DNA of 64,000 nt from Alphaproteobacteria bacterium (GTDB lineage Bacteria > Pseudomonadota > Alphaproteobacteria > CACIAM-22H2). Numbering within the stretch: position 1 is the first letter of the stretch; each line of letters begins with the position of its first letter. Position numbers and translations under genes: made by a program. The stretch covers positions 496,001 to 560,000 of the forward strand of contig JAFKFM010000008.1 of NCBI GenBank assembly GCA_017308135.1, in the 5' to 3' direction. The notes under the pieces were generated by a model, which worked only from the letters and a program-made list of their open reading frames with translations, did not search any database and had not been told where the DNA came from. This document shows, piece by piece, positions 45,111 through 54,502 of the stretch.

Positions 45111-46027
45111 GACGATGCCGCCTTCCTGGCGGCCCGGCGCTGGGCGTAGCCGCGGGCCAAAATGATGATCAGGCTGATCGCGAACAGCGTCACGATCGAC
45201 ATCGCCGAGCCGAAGCCGACCTGATCTTGGCGGAAAAAGGTGCGGTAGATCGAGAAATTGACGACTTCCGTCGCCGTTCCTGGCCCGCCCGACGTCAATA
45301 GATAGACTTCGTCGAACACTTTGAATGTCAGGATGACGCGGAACAGCAGCGTCACGACGATCGTGGGCAGCATCATCGGCAGCACGACGTGACGGATTTC
45401 CTGCCAGCGCGAGCGCGTGTCCATGCGCGCGGCCTCCAGCACTTCGCCGTCGAGCGATTCGAGTCCGGCCAGCATCAGCAGAAACACGAACGGCGTCCAA
45501 TGCCAGATATCGACGAAGATAACCGAGGCGAGCGCCAAATTCGGATCGCCCAGCCAATCCACCGGGCCGAAACCCAGCAGTCCGAGCAGTGCGTTGGCGA
45601 GGCCGAACTCGCGCCCCATTATCAAGCGCCACATCGTTCCGATGACGATCGGCGGCACGACGATGGGCAGAAGGAAGATCGCGGTCAGGACGGAGCGGCC
45701 GTAGACACCTGACGTTTTGACCGCCAGCGCCATCGAAAACCCGATCACCATCTGGAAGCCGACCGCAACGACCGCGAAGATCAGCGTGTTGCGCACGCCG
45801 TCCCAGAAAATCCGCTCCGCCCCGAACAAACGCCGGAAATTGTCGAGCCCGACAAACTCGAAGACAGAGGCGCCCTGTTTCCATTCGACATGGAAGAAGC
45901 TCAAGCCGAGCAGATTGAGGACCGGAAACGCCGTCAGAATGACGAACAGCAGCACGACCGGCGCCAGAGAAAGCGCGATCCAACGCCGGTTGCGCGCCGC
46001 ATTGTCGGTCGGACGTTTGGAACTCAT
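45107..46027 (-). CDS. Carbohydrate ABC permease (MalF type)
   Basis: This 306-aa CUT1 permease begins MSSKRPTDNAARNRRWIALS and has a first membrane helix LAPVVLLFVILTAFPVLNLL and the coupling loop VLEAARMDTRSRWQEIRHVV. ATG at 46027 is preferred over a longer start at 46048, as the longer form lacks a ribosome-binding site. It is paired with the MalG-type gene that overlaps its end. Confidence 0.9.
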   Translation of the reverse strand: MSSKRPTDNAARNRRWIALSLAPVVLLFVILTAFPVLNLLGLSFFHVEWKQGASVFEFVGLDNFRRLFGAERIFWDGVRNTLIFAVVAVGFQMVIGFSMALAVKTSGVYGRSVLTAIFLLPIVVPPIVIGTMWRLIMGREFGLANALLGLLGFGPVDWLGDPNLALASVIFVDIWHWTPFVFLLMLAGLESLDGEVLEAARMDTRSRWQEIRHVVLPMMLPTIVVTLLFRVILTFKVFDEVYLLTSGGPGTATEVVNFSIYRTFFRQDQVGFGSAMSIVTLFAISLIIILARGYAQRRAARKAASS

Positions 46028-46085
46028 CGAATGACTCTCACCGCGCACGAGCGGGACTGCCGGATCGATCCGGATCCTCGTTCCC

Positions 46086-47426
46086 TCACAGATCGGGAAG
46101 ACGCGTGACGGCGAAGCCGCCGCGTTCCAGGATGCGCACGAGATCGGCTGCGGCTTGGTTGAGCGCCTTGGCCGGCGTCAATTCGCCGATCACCGCGCGG
46201 TTGAGGCTCAGCGCGATCGCGTCCGATGCTTCGACCGCCTGAGCAAACGGCAAACCCAGCACTGCGTGCTCGGCGTTGCTTGAGTATGCCTCGATGAAGC
46301 GGAACGCGTCGCCGCCGCCGAGATCGGCGCGGGTGATATCGCCGCGGATCGGCACGCCGCTCGCGCGCACATAGTCGACTTGCCGCGGCTTCGCGGCGAA
46401 CCAGTCGAGGAACGCCAGTGCCGCTTTCTGCTTCTCGGGCGAAACGTTCTTCGGCACGCCGGCGATCCAATGCCCGGCGCTGGACGCGACGGTACCGTTC
46501 GGGCCGGCGGGCAGCAATGTCGCGTTGATTTTGCCGACGACGCGCGACGCCTTGGGATCCTCGAGCTGGCCCCACGCCGCGATGACGGCGATCGCTTGGG
46601 CGGTGCGGCCGGTCGCGAGAAGCTGGATCAATTCGCCCTGCGCGACGTTGCCCGGCCCCGGCGTCCCGGATTCGGTCGCAAGCTTCACGTAGAGCTCCAG
46701 CGCCTTCAGCGCGTTGGCGCTGTTGACGACGACCTCCGCCTTGTTCGTACCGGCGATCTTCACGAAGGCCGCGTCGTGGCTGAACAGATAGGGCGTGAAG
46801 TTATAGACGATCGAATCGCGGGCGGCGCGCGCCGTGAAGCCATAATACTTACCGCCCTTGCGGATCGCCTGCGAATTGGCGACCAACTCGTCCCATGTCT
46901 TCGGCGGTTTGAGGCCGAGTGCCGCGTAGGCATCGACGTTGTAGTACAGCACCTGCACGTTGCCGTTGGTCGGCACCCCCATCAGCGTGCCGTTCGCCGC
47001 AAAAGTGCCCGTCGAGAAATTCCAATGGGTGGTGTCGCCGAAGGTCAACACGCCGTCTGGCAGTTTGTAGCCGGCGCGGATCTCGGCGAGCGGCGTCAGA
47101 AAGCCGCCCGAATAGATCTCGGTCAGCCAACTCGCGTTGATGTTGACGATGTCGTACTCTCCTTGCGCGCCGCGCACGGAGTTGCGGATTTTCTCCAGCA
47201 AGCCGCCGAAGGGCAGCACGTCGAGCTTCACTTTATTGCCGGTCGCTTTTTCGTAATCATCGACCTCGGCAATGAAGGATTTGAGCCATGGCGATTGGTT
47301 GATCACCATGGTGATCGGGGGCTGGCTTTGCGCAAAAGCCGTTCCGGCGGCGAATGCCAACGCTCCCGCCAACGCACAACGCCGCGTTACACTCGCGAAA
47401 ACCGCCTTGGTTTTATCGATCCGCAT
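46086..47426 (-). CDS. Carbohydrate ABC extracellular substrate-binding protein
   Basis: This 446-aa SBP_bac family protein carries a signal peptide (CALAGALAFAAGTAFA, cleavage near residue 33). The mature part begins QPPITMVINQSPWLKSF and includes VLYYNVDAYAALGLKPPKTW, the hinge region of CUT1 binding proteins. It delivers the sugar to the permeases encoded immediately downstream. It follows the sulfatase gene with a 24-bp gap, so uptake and desulfation are probably co-expressed. The ligand is unknown. Confidence 0.92.
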   Translation of the reverse strand: MRIDKTKAVFASVTRRCALAGALAFAAGTAFAQSQPPITMVINQSPWLKSFIAEVDDYEKATGNKVKLDVLPFGGLLEKIRNSVRGAQGEYDIVNINASWLTEIYSGGFLTPLAEIRAGYKLPDGVLTFGDTTHWNFSTGTFAANGTLMGVPTNGNVQVLYYNVDAYAALGLKPPKTWDELVANSQAIRKGGKYYGFTARAARDSIVYNFTPYLFSHDAAFVKIAGTNKAEVVVNSANALKALELYVKLATESGTPGPGNVAQGELIQLLATGRTAQAIAVIAAWGQLEDPKASRVVGKINATLLPAGPNGTVASSAGHWIAGVPKNVSPEKQKAALAFLDWFAAKPRQVDYVRASGVPIRGDITRADLGGGDAFRFIEAYSSNAEHAVLGLPFAQAVEASDAIALSLNRAVIGELTPAKALNQAAADLVRILERGGFAVTRLPDL

Positions 47427-47450
47427 GGTTGTTTCCTCCGTTCGCTTTTT

Positions 47451-48974
47451 TCATTCCGCCGCTTGCGGCGTGAGCGTCAGCCATTCGAAATATTCCCGCG
47501 GCGCGTCGTGCGCACGCAGCAGCCGGATCGCCGCATCCTTCAACTTCGCCTCGATGGCCGGCATATCGATCGGGTTCAATTGGTTTGGATCGCGCGCATT
47601 GTCGTAGATCGCGGATTTGAACTGAGCCTGGACGCGATTGTTCGGCCCCGGCGCGCGGCTGGACTCGTTGAGCGCGCTATAGCGCATCAACTTCAACCCC
47701 TTGGTGAAGTCGAAGGGCCCCGCCAAAGTCGCCGTTTTCAATTCGTTGGAATTGAAGAACCCGGTCAAATGGGTCGGCATCAGCGTGTACTCGCCCAGCG
47801 TCTCGTCGAACAGATCGCGCGGATAGCGAAAATAACTGTAGGTGCCGTCGGTGATTCCGATTGGCCCGCCGAACATGCCGAAGATGATCGCTTCGCGCCC
47901 CGGCGCCCCGGCGATCAGCGGCAATACCGAAACTCCGGTCGTTTCCGACGGAATGGGAAGGCCGAAAATCTCCAGCATCGTCGGCATCAGATCGCTCGTC
48001 TGCGACAGCGCGCGCACGCGCGTGCCCGCGCGCGCCGCGTGATCGGGATGATGGACGATCATCGGAATGTGCGAGATTTCCTCGTAATAGGGCGTCTGAT
48101 TCTTGCCCCACCAATCGTGCTCGCTGAGCAGGAAGCCGTGATCCGTGGTCAGGATCAGGCAGGTGTCTTTCCACATGTCGTGCGCATCGAAATAATCGAG
48201 CAGCTTGCCGAAATACGCGTCGCACATCGCGACCAACGCCGCGTAATTGGCGCGGATCTCGGCGATTTCCAGCTTGTTCTCTTTAACGGGGCCGTATTTC
48301 GGCCAGTCAATGATCGGGCCGTTATAGGCTGTGCGATAGGCTTCCTTGAACCGGTCCGGCGCGTGGAACGGCTCGTGCGGATCGAAGCATTCGAGATGCA
48401 GCATCCAATCGTCGGCGCCGCGATTCTCGTCGAGGAATCGGAAGGCGCGCTCGAAACATTGCGGGCCCGGGAAATCCGCTTCAGCGACCATCTTCTCGCG
48501 GTTGATCTGGTGCTGGCGGCGCTTGAAATCGCCGGGCGCGTTGTAGTGATGGTCGGAGTATTTTTCCTTGAAGCGCTCGATCGGCGGCTTGACCATCGCG
48601 ACCCAGGGATCGTTCTCCTGCCCGCGCACGAACTCCCAGGTGTTGTAGCGGTTGTGATAGGTGGCGCCGCCATCCTCGAAATAATGGAAATGGTCGCTGA
48701 TCAGATGGCTGTAGATACCGGCCTTCTTCAAAATTTCCGGCAGGGAATTATCGAACGGCTCCAGCGGCCCCCACGAGCGATGCATGAAATTGAGCCGACC
48801 GGTATGGATGTCCCGCCGTGCCGGCATGCAGGGCAGCGAGCCGACATAGTGATTGTCGAAGCTGACGGCGCGACGTGCGAAACGATCGAAATTCGGCGTC
48901 GCGATTTGTGTTCCGCCGTAACTGCCCAAGGCGAGACGATTGAGCGAATCGAAAAGCACGAACACGGTGCGCAT
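47451..48974 (-). CDS. Sulfatase (type I, formylglycine-dependent)
   Basis: This 507-aa arylsulfatase-family enzyme has the formylglycine signature PCMPARRDIHTGR (Cys49 is the residue to be converted), and the metal site includes Asp9 in VFVLFDSLN and LTTDHGFLLSEHDWWGKN. It has no signal peptide, so it should work in the cytoplasm on an imported sulfate ester. It is divergent from the LysR gene at 49061 and first in the minus-strand sugar operon. No formylglycine-generating or maturation enzyme is encoded in the window. The substrate could be a sulfated sugar; N- or phospho-ester hydrolases share the fold. Confidence 0.92.
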   Translation of the reverse strand: MRTVFVLFDSLNRLALGSYGGTQIATPNFDRFARRAVSFDNHYVGSLPCMPARRDIHTGRLNFMHRSWGPLEPFDNSLPEILKKAGIYSHLISDHFHYFEDGGATYHNRYNTWEFVRGQENDPWVAMVKPPIERFKEKYSDHHYNAPGDFKRRQHQINREKMVAEADFPGPQCFERAFRFLDENRGADDWMLHLECFDPHEPFHAPDRFKEAYRTAYNGPIIDWPKYGPVKENKLEIAEIRANYAALVAMCDAYFGKLLDYFDAHDMWKDTCLILTTDHGFLLSEHDWWGKNQTPYYEEISHIPMIVHHPDHAARAGTRVRALSQTSDLMPTMLEIFGLPIPSETTGVSVLPLIAGAPGREAIIFGMFGGPIGITDGTYSYFRYPRDLFDETLGEYTLMPTHLTGFFNSNELKTATLAGPFDFTKGLKLMRYSALNESSRAPGPNNRVQAQFKSAIYDNARDPNQLNPIDMPAIEAKLKDAAIRLLRAHDAPREYFEWLTLTPQAAE

Positions 48975-49036
48975 GGACGTCCCTCCCCGGACGGTTCATT
49001 TCTAGCCGCATCGTCGAATTTGGGTAATAGTTTTAC

Positions 49037-49060
49037 AGATAGGTGATATAACTAATATCT
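49037..49060. promoter_or_regulatory. Possible LysR operator at the sulfatase/LysR divergent promoter
   Basis: AGATA (49037-49041) and TATCT (49056-49060) form an interrupted dyad in an A+T-rich 86-bp gap between the divergent sulfatase and LysR genes, overlapping the LysR start. TAGTT and AACTA lie nearby as a second weak dyad. This suits a LysR-type binding site but is not diagnostic. Confidence 0.35.
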
Positions 49061-49966
49061 ATGGAACAGATTTGGCGCGTTCATCATTTCCTGGCGGTCG
49101 CGGAATTCGGCAGCGTGCAAGGCGCCGCGCGCAGCCTGAATATCAGCCAGCCGGCGTTGTCGAAGTCGCTGCAATTGCTTGAGGAACATCTGCTGACGCC
49201 GCTTTTCGACCGCTCCGCGCGCGGGGTGGTGCTGACGCCAATGGGGCAAGCCTTCTATCGGCGCGCGCGGGCGATCCAAGGCGAATGGAACGGCTCGCTG
49301 ATGGAGCTTACCGCCGCGCGCGACGGGGCGCGCGGCGAATTGCGCATCGGCATCGGTCCGACCTACGCGTCGGTGTTCATGCCCAGCATCCTGGCGCGTA
49401 TGGCGCGCGACTATCCCAATCTTCATGTGTCGGTGCGGATCGGCGTCGGCCAGTTGCTGCTTCCCGCATTGCAAGCGGGCGAGATCAGCCTCTATGCTGG
49501 CGGCCTCGCGACCGAGCCGATATCGGGCGAAGGGCTCGACGAGATGTTCCTTTACAACCAAGGTAACTGTATCGCCGCCGCACGGCAATCTCCGATTGCA
49601 CGACTGGCCGATGTACCGCTCGCCGAAATCGCCCGCCGGCCTTGGGTGACGCTCAATTACGGCGGGGTGTCGCGCATGCAGCTCGATCGGCTGTTCAAAG
49701 CCAACGGTATGCAGTCCCCGCGCGACACGGTAACGACCGACTCCCTCGATTTGGCGCTGAAGCTCGTGCGTAACGACGGATTCCTGACGAGCCTGCCCAG
49801 GCCCCTGCTCCGGCCCAGCGTCACGCCTGGGCTGCAAGCGTTGAACGTGCGTGGCTACGACTGGACGATCCGGACCGGCGTCACGTACCGCGCATCGATG
49901 CGAACGCTAGCACCGGTCCGATTTATCTTGTCGACGCTCAAGCGCGACGTCGCAGCGCTCAAATAG
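49061..49966 (+). CDS. LysR-family transcriptional regulator
   Basis: This 301-aa LTTR has an N-terminal winged helix (HHFLAVAEFGSVQGAARSL, SQPALSKSLQLLEEHLLTPL) and a substrate-binding domain from about residue 90 (GELRIGIGPTYASVFMPSIL). It is divergent from the sulfatase/ABC operon at 47451, which it probably controls in response to a sugar or its breakdown product. Its 3' end overlaps that of the convergent LysR gene by 8 bp. Confidence 0.92.
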   Translation: MEQIWRVHHFLAVAEFGSVQGAARSLNISQPALSKSLQLLEEHLLTPLFDRSARGVVLTPMGQAFYRRARAIQGEWNGSLMELTAARDGARGELRIGIGPTYASVFMPSILARMARDYPNLHVSVRIGVGQLLLPALQAGEISLYAGGLATEPISGEGLDEMFLYNQGNCIAAARQSPIARLADVPLAEIARRPWVTLNYGGVSRMQLDRLFKANGMQSPRDTVTTDSLDLALKLVRNDGFLTSLPRPLLRPSVTPGLQALNVRGYDWTIRTGVTYRASMRTLAPVRFILSTLKRDVAALK

Positions 49967-50843
49967 CGTTTGCGCCGGCGCGCGCGATCGCGATTAACCG
50001 AGCCAACGTTTGGGACCTGTTGCCCGTCCGCCAGGCGACGGCGAGTTCCGCGTTTGGCGCCTGGCCTTCGGCGAAGGGACGATAGACGACGCCGCCCATC
50101 CGCAAGGTCGACATCGATTCCGGCAGGATCGCGACGCCCAGCCCAGCCCCGACCAGCCCTAGCATCGTGTGGAGCTGATCGACCTCGTGTGCGATCGGTA
50201 AGGCGATTTTCGCCTTCTCCAAGCGCGCGCGAAAGCGGCCTTCGACATAGCGGCGCTTCTTCGCTGGCCGCGTGATCAAACGCTGACCATCGAGATCGCG
50301 CAGCCGGATCGCCTCGCGCGCCGCCAGCGGATGACGCAAGGGCAGCGCCACGAGATAGGGCTCGCGATGGATCAGAAAATATTCGAGGCCGCGCCCCAGC
50401 GTAATCGGCCGCAGAATGCCGACATCGACGCGGCCGTCGGCCAACGCGTCGATTTGTTCGGCCGTTACCATTTCGCGGAAATCGATCGACACCTCGGGCA
50501 CCGCCTCGTTGAATTTCGCGACCAGATCCGGCAGCACGGGTGCCGCCTCGACAAAGGCGATCGTCAGCCGCCCGATCCGGCCGGCGGCGGCGCTGCGCAC
50601 CCGGGCGACCGCCTGATCCATCCGGCGCAACGTTTCCGTCGCCTCCTCCAGAAATATGCGCCCCGCGTCGGTCAACGCCACGTGCTTGGGCCCGCGCGAA
50701 AACAGCCGTACGTTCAGCTCCGCCTCCAGCCGCGCGATCTGCTGGCTCAAGGCCGGCTGGGTGATGCGCAGCCGTGCCGCCGCTCTCGAGAAGTGAAGAT
50801 CGTCCGAGAGAGCGACGAACGAAGTCAGTTGCCGACGATCCAC
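49959..50843 (-). CDS. LysR-family transcriptional regulator
   Basis: This 294-aa LTTR has a helix-turn-helix (RQLTSFVALSDDLHFSRAAA, TQPALSQQIARLEAELNVRL) and an effector domain starting near GRIGRLTIAFVEAAPVLPDL. It is divergent from the sulfatase gene at 50936 across a 92-bp gap with a perfect palindrome, so it is the likely regulator of the right-hand sulfatase/SDR/ABC operon. Confidence 0.92.
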   Translation of the reverse strand: MDRRQLTSFVALSDDLHFSRAAARLRITQPALSQQIARLEAELNVRLFSRGPKHVALTDAGRIFLEEATETLRRMDQAVARVRSAAAGRIGRLTIAFVEAAPVLPDLVAKFNEAVPEVSIDFREMVTAEQIDALADGRVDVGILRPITLGRGLEYFLIHREPYLVALPLRHPLAAREAIRLRDLDGQRLITRPAKKRRYVEGRFRARLEKAKIALPIAHEVDQLHTMLGLVGAGLGVAILPESMSTLRMGGVVYRPFAEGQAPNAELAVAWRTGNRSQTLARLIAIARAGANAI

Positions 50844-50864
50844 GCGTGTCTCCTTCGAGTCTTC

Positions 50865-50881
50865 AATAAATATTATTTATT
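50865..50881. promoter_or_regulatory. Palindrome AATAAAT-N3-ATTTATT in a divergent promoter
   Basis: This is a perfect 7-bp inverted repeat with a 3-bp centre in the A+T-rich gap between the LysR gene (start 50843) and the sulfatase gene (start 50936). It is a good candidate operator for the LysR protein. GAGGAAG before 50936 is the sulfatase ribosome-binding site. Confidence 0.45.
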
Positions 50882-50935
50882 TTAAGATAGGATATAATTA
50901 ATTCACGATTTGCCCAACGATCAAGAGGAAGCGTC

Positions 50936-52429
50936 ATGGGCAAACCGACGGACGGCGTACGTCCGAACGTTCTTTTCGTCTCGGTAGATCAATGGCCCGG
51001 CTCGCTGCTAGGCGCCGCCGGTCATCCGACGATCGAAACGCCTACGCTCGACCATCTCGCGTCGATCGGCACGCGCTTCACCCGCGCCTATGCCGAATGC
51101 CCGATCTGCATCCCCGCGCGCCGCAGCATGATGACGGGCACCAGCCCGCGCCGTCACGGCGACCGCGTGTTCCAACCCGCCTTGCCGATGCCCGCCGATC
51201 TGCCCACGCTGGCCGCGACATTCGGCGATGCGGGTTATCAGACCTTCGCGATCGGAAAGCTGCACGTTTATCCTACCCGCGACCGGATCGGCTTCGACGA
51301 CGCAATGATCGCCGAAGAAGGCCGCAGCCATCTGGGCGCGGTCGACGATTACGAGCTGTTCCTCGCCGATCGCGGCCATGCCGGCGCGCAATTCCTGCAC
51401 GGGATGAGCAACAACGAATATTCTTGGCGACCCTGGCATCTGCCCGAGGAACTGCACGTCACCAACTGGACCACGATGACGGCGGCGCGTTCGATCAAGC
51501 GGCGCGATCCGACCCGGCCCGGTCTGTGGCACGTCTCGTACACGCATCCCCATCCGCCGATCGCGCCGCTGGCGAGCTATATCGAGCGCTATCGCGATCG
51601 CGAGATTCCGCTGCCGGAGATCGGCGATTGGGCAAAGGACACGGAATCCCTGCCCTATGCCGCGCGCGCGGTGCGAAATTTCTGGGCGACGTTGAAGCCC
51701 GAACAGCATGCCGACATGCTGCGCGCCTTCTACGCGCAATGCACCCATATCGACCATCAACTGCGCTTGCTGATCGGTACGCTGCGCGAAGAAGAACTTC
51801 TCGACGACACGATCATCCTGGTGACCGGCGATCACGGCGACATGCTCGGCGCCAACGGTTTCTACGCCAAGCGACTGATGTATGAAGGCTCGGTCGGTGT
51901 GCCCATGATTCTGGTCGGCACCGCGAAGGACGAAACGCTCGTCGGCCGGGTCGATGAGCGCCTCGTCGGCTTGCAGGACATCATGCCGACCTTGCTGGAT
52001 ATGTGCGGCATTCCCGTGCCAGCGACCTGCGAAGGCCGGTCGATGGTGACAGGCGCTAAGCGCGAAACGCTCTATTGCGAATCGCTGCTCGGCAAAAAGG
52101 CGACGCGCATGATCCATGACGGCCACCACAAGCTGATCTGGTATCCGGCCGGCAACGTAATCCAGCTATTCGACATCGCCGAAGACCCGGCCGAGTTGCG
52201 CGACCTTTCCGCCGATCCCGCGAAAGCGGCCTTGCGTACGAAACTGGAAGCCGCACTCGTCGCGGAACTCTACGGCGACGATCTCGCCTTGGTGCGCAAC
52301 GGCAAGCTCGCCGGAATGCCGGACGCGCCCGACGACGCGAAACCCAATCGCGGCCTTTCGGGGCAACGCGGCGTGCATTACCCGCCGCTGACGCCGACCG
52401 ATCCCGCGAAAGTCGTGGGGGCCGGATGA
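50936..52429 (+). CDS. Sulfatase (type I, formylglycine-dependent)
   Basis: This 497-aa sulfatase carries the signature CPICIPARRSMMTG (Cys58 to be converted to formylglycine). Asp19 in VLFVSVDQWPGS and the DHG of LVTGDHGDMLGANGF supply metal ligands. It has no signal peptide. It is only distantly similar to the sulfatase at 47451, so the two probably cleave different sulfate esters. ATG at 50936 has a GAGGAAG ribosome-binding site. The stop overlaps the SDR start (ATGA), tying desulfation to oxidation of the product. Confidence 0.92.
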   Translation: MGKPTDGVRPNVLFVSVDQWPGSLLGAAGHPTIETPTLDHLASIGTRFTRAYAECPICIPARRSMMTGTSPRRHGDRVFQPALPMPADLPTLAATFGDAGYQTFAIGKLHVYPTRDRIGFDDAMIAEEGRSHLGAVDDYELFLADRGHAGAQFLHGMSNNEYSWRPWHLPEELHVTNWTTMTAARSIKRRDPTRPGLWHVSYTHPHPPIAPLASYIERYRDREIPLPEIGDWAKDTESLPYAARAVRNFWATLKPEQHADMLRAFYAQCTHIDHQLRLLIGTLREEELLDDTIILVTGDHGDMLGANGFYAKRLMYEGSVGVPMILVGTAKDETLVGRVDERLVGLQDIMPTLLDMCGIPVPATCEGRSMVTGAKRETLYCESLLGKKATRMIHDGHHKLIWYPAGNVIQLFDIAEDPAELRDLSADPAKAALRTKLEAALVAELYGDDLALVRNGKLAGMPDAPDDAKPNRGLSGQRGVHYPPLTPTDPAKVVGAG

Positions 52430-53187
52430 ACGGGAAACCCGCCATGCACTTGCCGAGCCTCGCCGGAAAACGCGTCGTCGTCACTGGTGGCGCCTCCGGT
52501 ATCGGGCGCTGCATCGTAGAAGCGTTTCTCGAACAGGATTCGATCGTCGAGGCGATCGACATCGATGCGGCGGCGATCGACGATATCCGTGCGGCCAATG
52601 CCGCGCGCCGACTGACGGTCCGGCGCGCGGATCTGACGGATCCGGCGGCACGCGACGGCGCTTTGCGCGAAATCGCGGATTCCGGCTCGATCGACATCAT
52701 GGTGACCAACGCCGCCAACGATATGCGCCACGCCTGGTCAGACGTGACGCCCGAATCCTGGCGGCAAACCCTGGCCGTCAATCTCGACCACCAATTCTTC
52801 TGCGCCCAGGCCGCCGCGCGCGCGATGACCGCGCGGGGGACCGGCGTCATCGTGATGATGGGCTCGGTCTCCTCGCGGCGCGGTTGGCCGGCGATGGCGG
52901 GCTATCTCACCGCCAAAGGCGGGATCGAAGCGCTGGTGCGCGGCTTGGCGCGCGAATTGGGGCCATCGGGCGTGCGCGTGGTTGGTGTCGTGCCCGGCGC
53001 CATCGACACCGAACGCCAGCGCCGCTTGTGGCAGACACCCGATCGCGTGCCGCAGATCCTGGCGACGCAAGCAATCCCCCAGCGGCTCGACGGTTGGGAC
53101 GTCGCGCAGATGGCTTTGTTCCTCGCCTCGGACAACGCGCGCGGCTGCACCGCGCAAAGCTACATCGTCGACGCCGGCCTCACTTGA
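52426..53187 (+). CDS. Short-chain dehydrogenase/reductase
   Basis: This 253-aa SDR has the cofactor motif TGGASGIG (residues 20-27), NAANDM in place of the NNAG motif, and the catalytic pair Tyr160 and Lys164 in AGYLTAKGG. The C-terminal FLASDNARGCTAQSYIVDAG is standard. It probably oxidises the sugar or sugar alcohol released by the overlapping sulfatase gene's product. NAD(H) rather than NADP(H) is not decided by the visible sequence. Confidence 0.9.
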   Translation: MNGKPAMHLPSLAGKRVVVTGGASGIGRCIVEAFLEQDSIVEAIDIDAAAIDDIRAANAARRLTVRRADLTDPAARDGALREIADSGSIDIMVTNAANDMRHAWSDVTPESWRQTLAVNLDHQFFCAQAAARAMTARGTGVIVMMGSVSSRRGWPAMAGYLTAKGGIEALVRGLARELGPSGVRVVGVVPGAIDTERQRRLWQTPDRVPQILATQAIPQRLDGWDVAQMALFLASDNARGCTAQSYIVDAGLT

Positions 53188-53216
53188 AAACCCGAAACGA
53201 TAAAACGGAGGAACCC

Positions 53217-54494
53217 ATGACCATTCGTCTTTCCCGCCGCCAAGCCCTGGCGGCCGCCGGTGCAGCCCTCGCCGTACCGTCGCTCGCGCGCGCGCAAAGC
53301 GCCGACAGCCTCACCTATCTCGGCTGGAGCCATACCGAAGCCGGCAGCAAGCCGTTCCTGGACGGCGTGTTCGGCGACTTCAAGACCGCCAATCCCAATA
53401 TCCGCTTCGAAACCGTCGGCGTGCCGTTCGGTCAGATGGAAACGACGGTCTTCCTGCGCAAGCGCTCCAGTCAGCGAACCGACGTGATCCAGATGCAGGA
53501 ACGCTGGCTCGCGACCTTCGTCGCCGCCGGCGGCATGATCGACGTCGACAAAATCTTCGGCGCCGATTTCGTCGATCGCACCTACCATCCCAACGCGGTC
53601 GCGATGGCGCGCGTGCGCGGCGGCCGTTACGGCCTGCCGTGGGTCACCGGCTCGACCGGTTTCGTCGTCAACAACAAGCTGCTGGCCGAAACGGGCGTGC
53701 GCAAGCCCGAGACGATGGACGAATTGCTCGACGCGATGCGAAAGATCAAGAAGGCGAAGCCCAATTCCAGCCCGCTCGGCATCACGACCAAGAATGCGTC
53801 GCTGACCCAACTCGAAACGCAGCTGTTCTTCTGGCAGTTCGGCGCCAAGTTCTTCGACGAAAGCGGCAAGGTGACGATCGACAGCCCGGCCGCGCGCCAG
53901 GCGCTGGAACTGCTTGCTACGATGACCAAGGAAGGCCTGATCGTTCCCGGCAACGACCGCTTCGACTTCCGCCGCCTGTTCGCGCAGGAATTGGTCGCGT
54001 TCTATCCCGACCCGCCGCTCGCCCGCGCCTTCGCGCGCGCGCAATCGGGCCAGGGCGAAGCCTACGACCGCAACATCGCGCCGATGGCCACGCCCGTGCT
54101 GCGCAAGGGCGACGATCCGGTGTCGATCCAGTGGGCGCATCTGCTCGCCTTCCCGGATTACGGCAACGCCAAGCCCACGGCCGACGGCGCTGTCGGCAAG
54201 TTCGTCGCGCACCTGTCGAAGACCGAAACCCAGCTCGCCTATTTCAAGACGGCCGGCGTGTTCCCGGCGACCAAAGCGGCGCTCGACACGCTCGCCTCGG
54301 ACAGCTACGTCACCGATTGGATCGCGCTGTCGAAATTCGCGCGCCCCGACGAGATCGCGCAATTCTCGAACGGGCCGCAGTTGCGCGACGTGATCGGCGA
54401 GGAAGTCGTCGCCGCGATGCTCGGCCAGAAGACCGCGTCCGACGCGGTGTCCTCGATGGCCAAGCGTCTCACCGAAATCGGCCCCAAGACCTGA
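53217..54494 (+). CDS. Carbohydrate ABC substrate-binding protein with twin-arginine-like signal
   Basis: This 425-aa SBP_bac family protein begins MTIRLSRRQALAAAGAALAV; SRRQAL followed by a hydrophobic stretch and ARA is a probable Tat signal. ATG at 53217 follows CGGAGGAA by three bases; longer in-frame starts fall inside the SDR gene and are rejected. The mature region includes SGFVVNNKLLAETG-like hinge sequence (TGFVVNNKLLAETGVRKP). It supplies the permeases downstream. The 29-bp gap after the SDR gene supports one operon. Confidence 0.92.
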   Translation: MTIRLSRRQALAAAGAALAVPSLARAQSADSLTYLGWSHTEAGSKPFLDGVFGDFKTANPNIRFETVGVPFGQMETTVFLRKRSSQRTDVIQMQERWLATFVAAGGMIDVDKIFGADFVDRTYHPNAVAMARVRGGRYGLPWVTGSTGFVVNNKLLAETGVRKPETMDELLDAMRKIKKAKPNSSPLGITTKNASLTQLETQLFFWQFGAKFFDESGKVTIDSPAARQALELLATMTKEGLIVPGNDRFDFRRLFAQELVAFYPDPPLARAFARAQSGQGEAYDRNIAPMATPVLRKGDDPVSIQWAHLLAFPDYGNAKPTADGAVGKFVAHLSKTETQLAYFKTAGVFPATKAALDTLASDSYVTDWIALSKFARPDEIAQFSNGPQLRDVIGEEVVAAMLGQKTASDAVSSMAKRLTEIGPKT

Positions 54495-54502
54495 AGGGAC
54501 CG

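Noticed and set aside
46380-49046. An 888-codon open frame on the plus strand
   Set aside because: It is antisense to the binding protein and sulfatase genes, with low-complexity Arg-rich translation typical of a shadow frame in G+C-rich DNA.
52884-53216. Longer start for the binding protein gene inside the SDR gene
   Set aside because: The added residues are an Arg-rich shadow of the SDR gene; the ATG at 53217 has a strong ribosome-binding site and a signal peptide.
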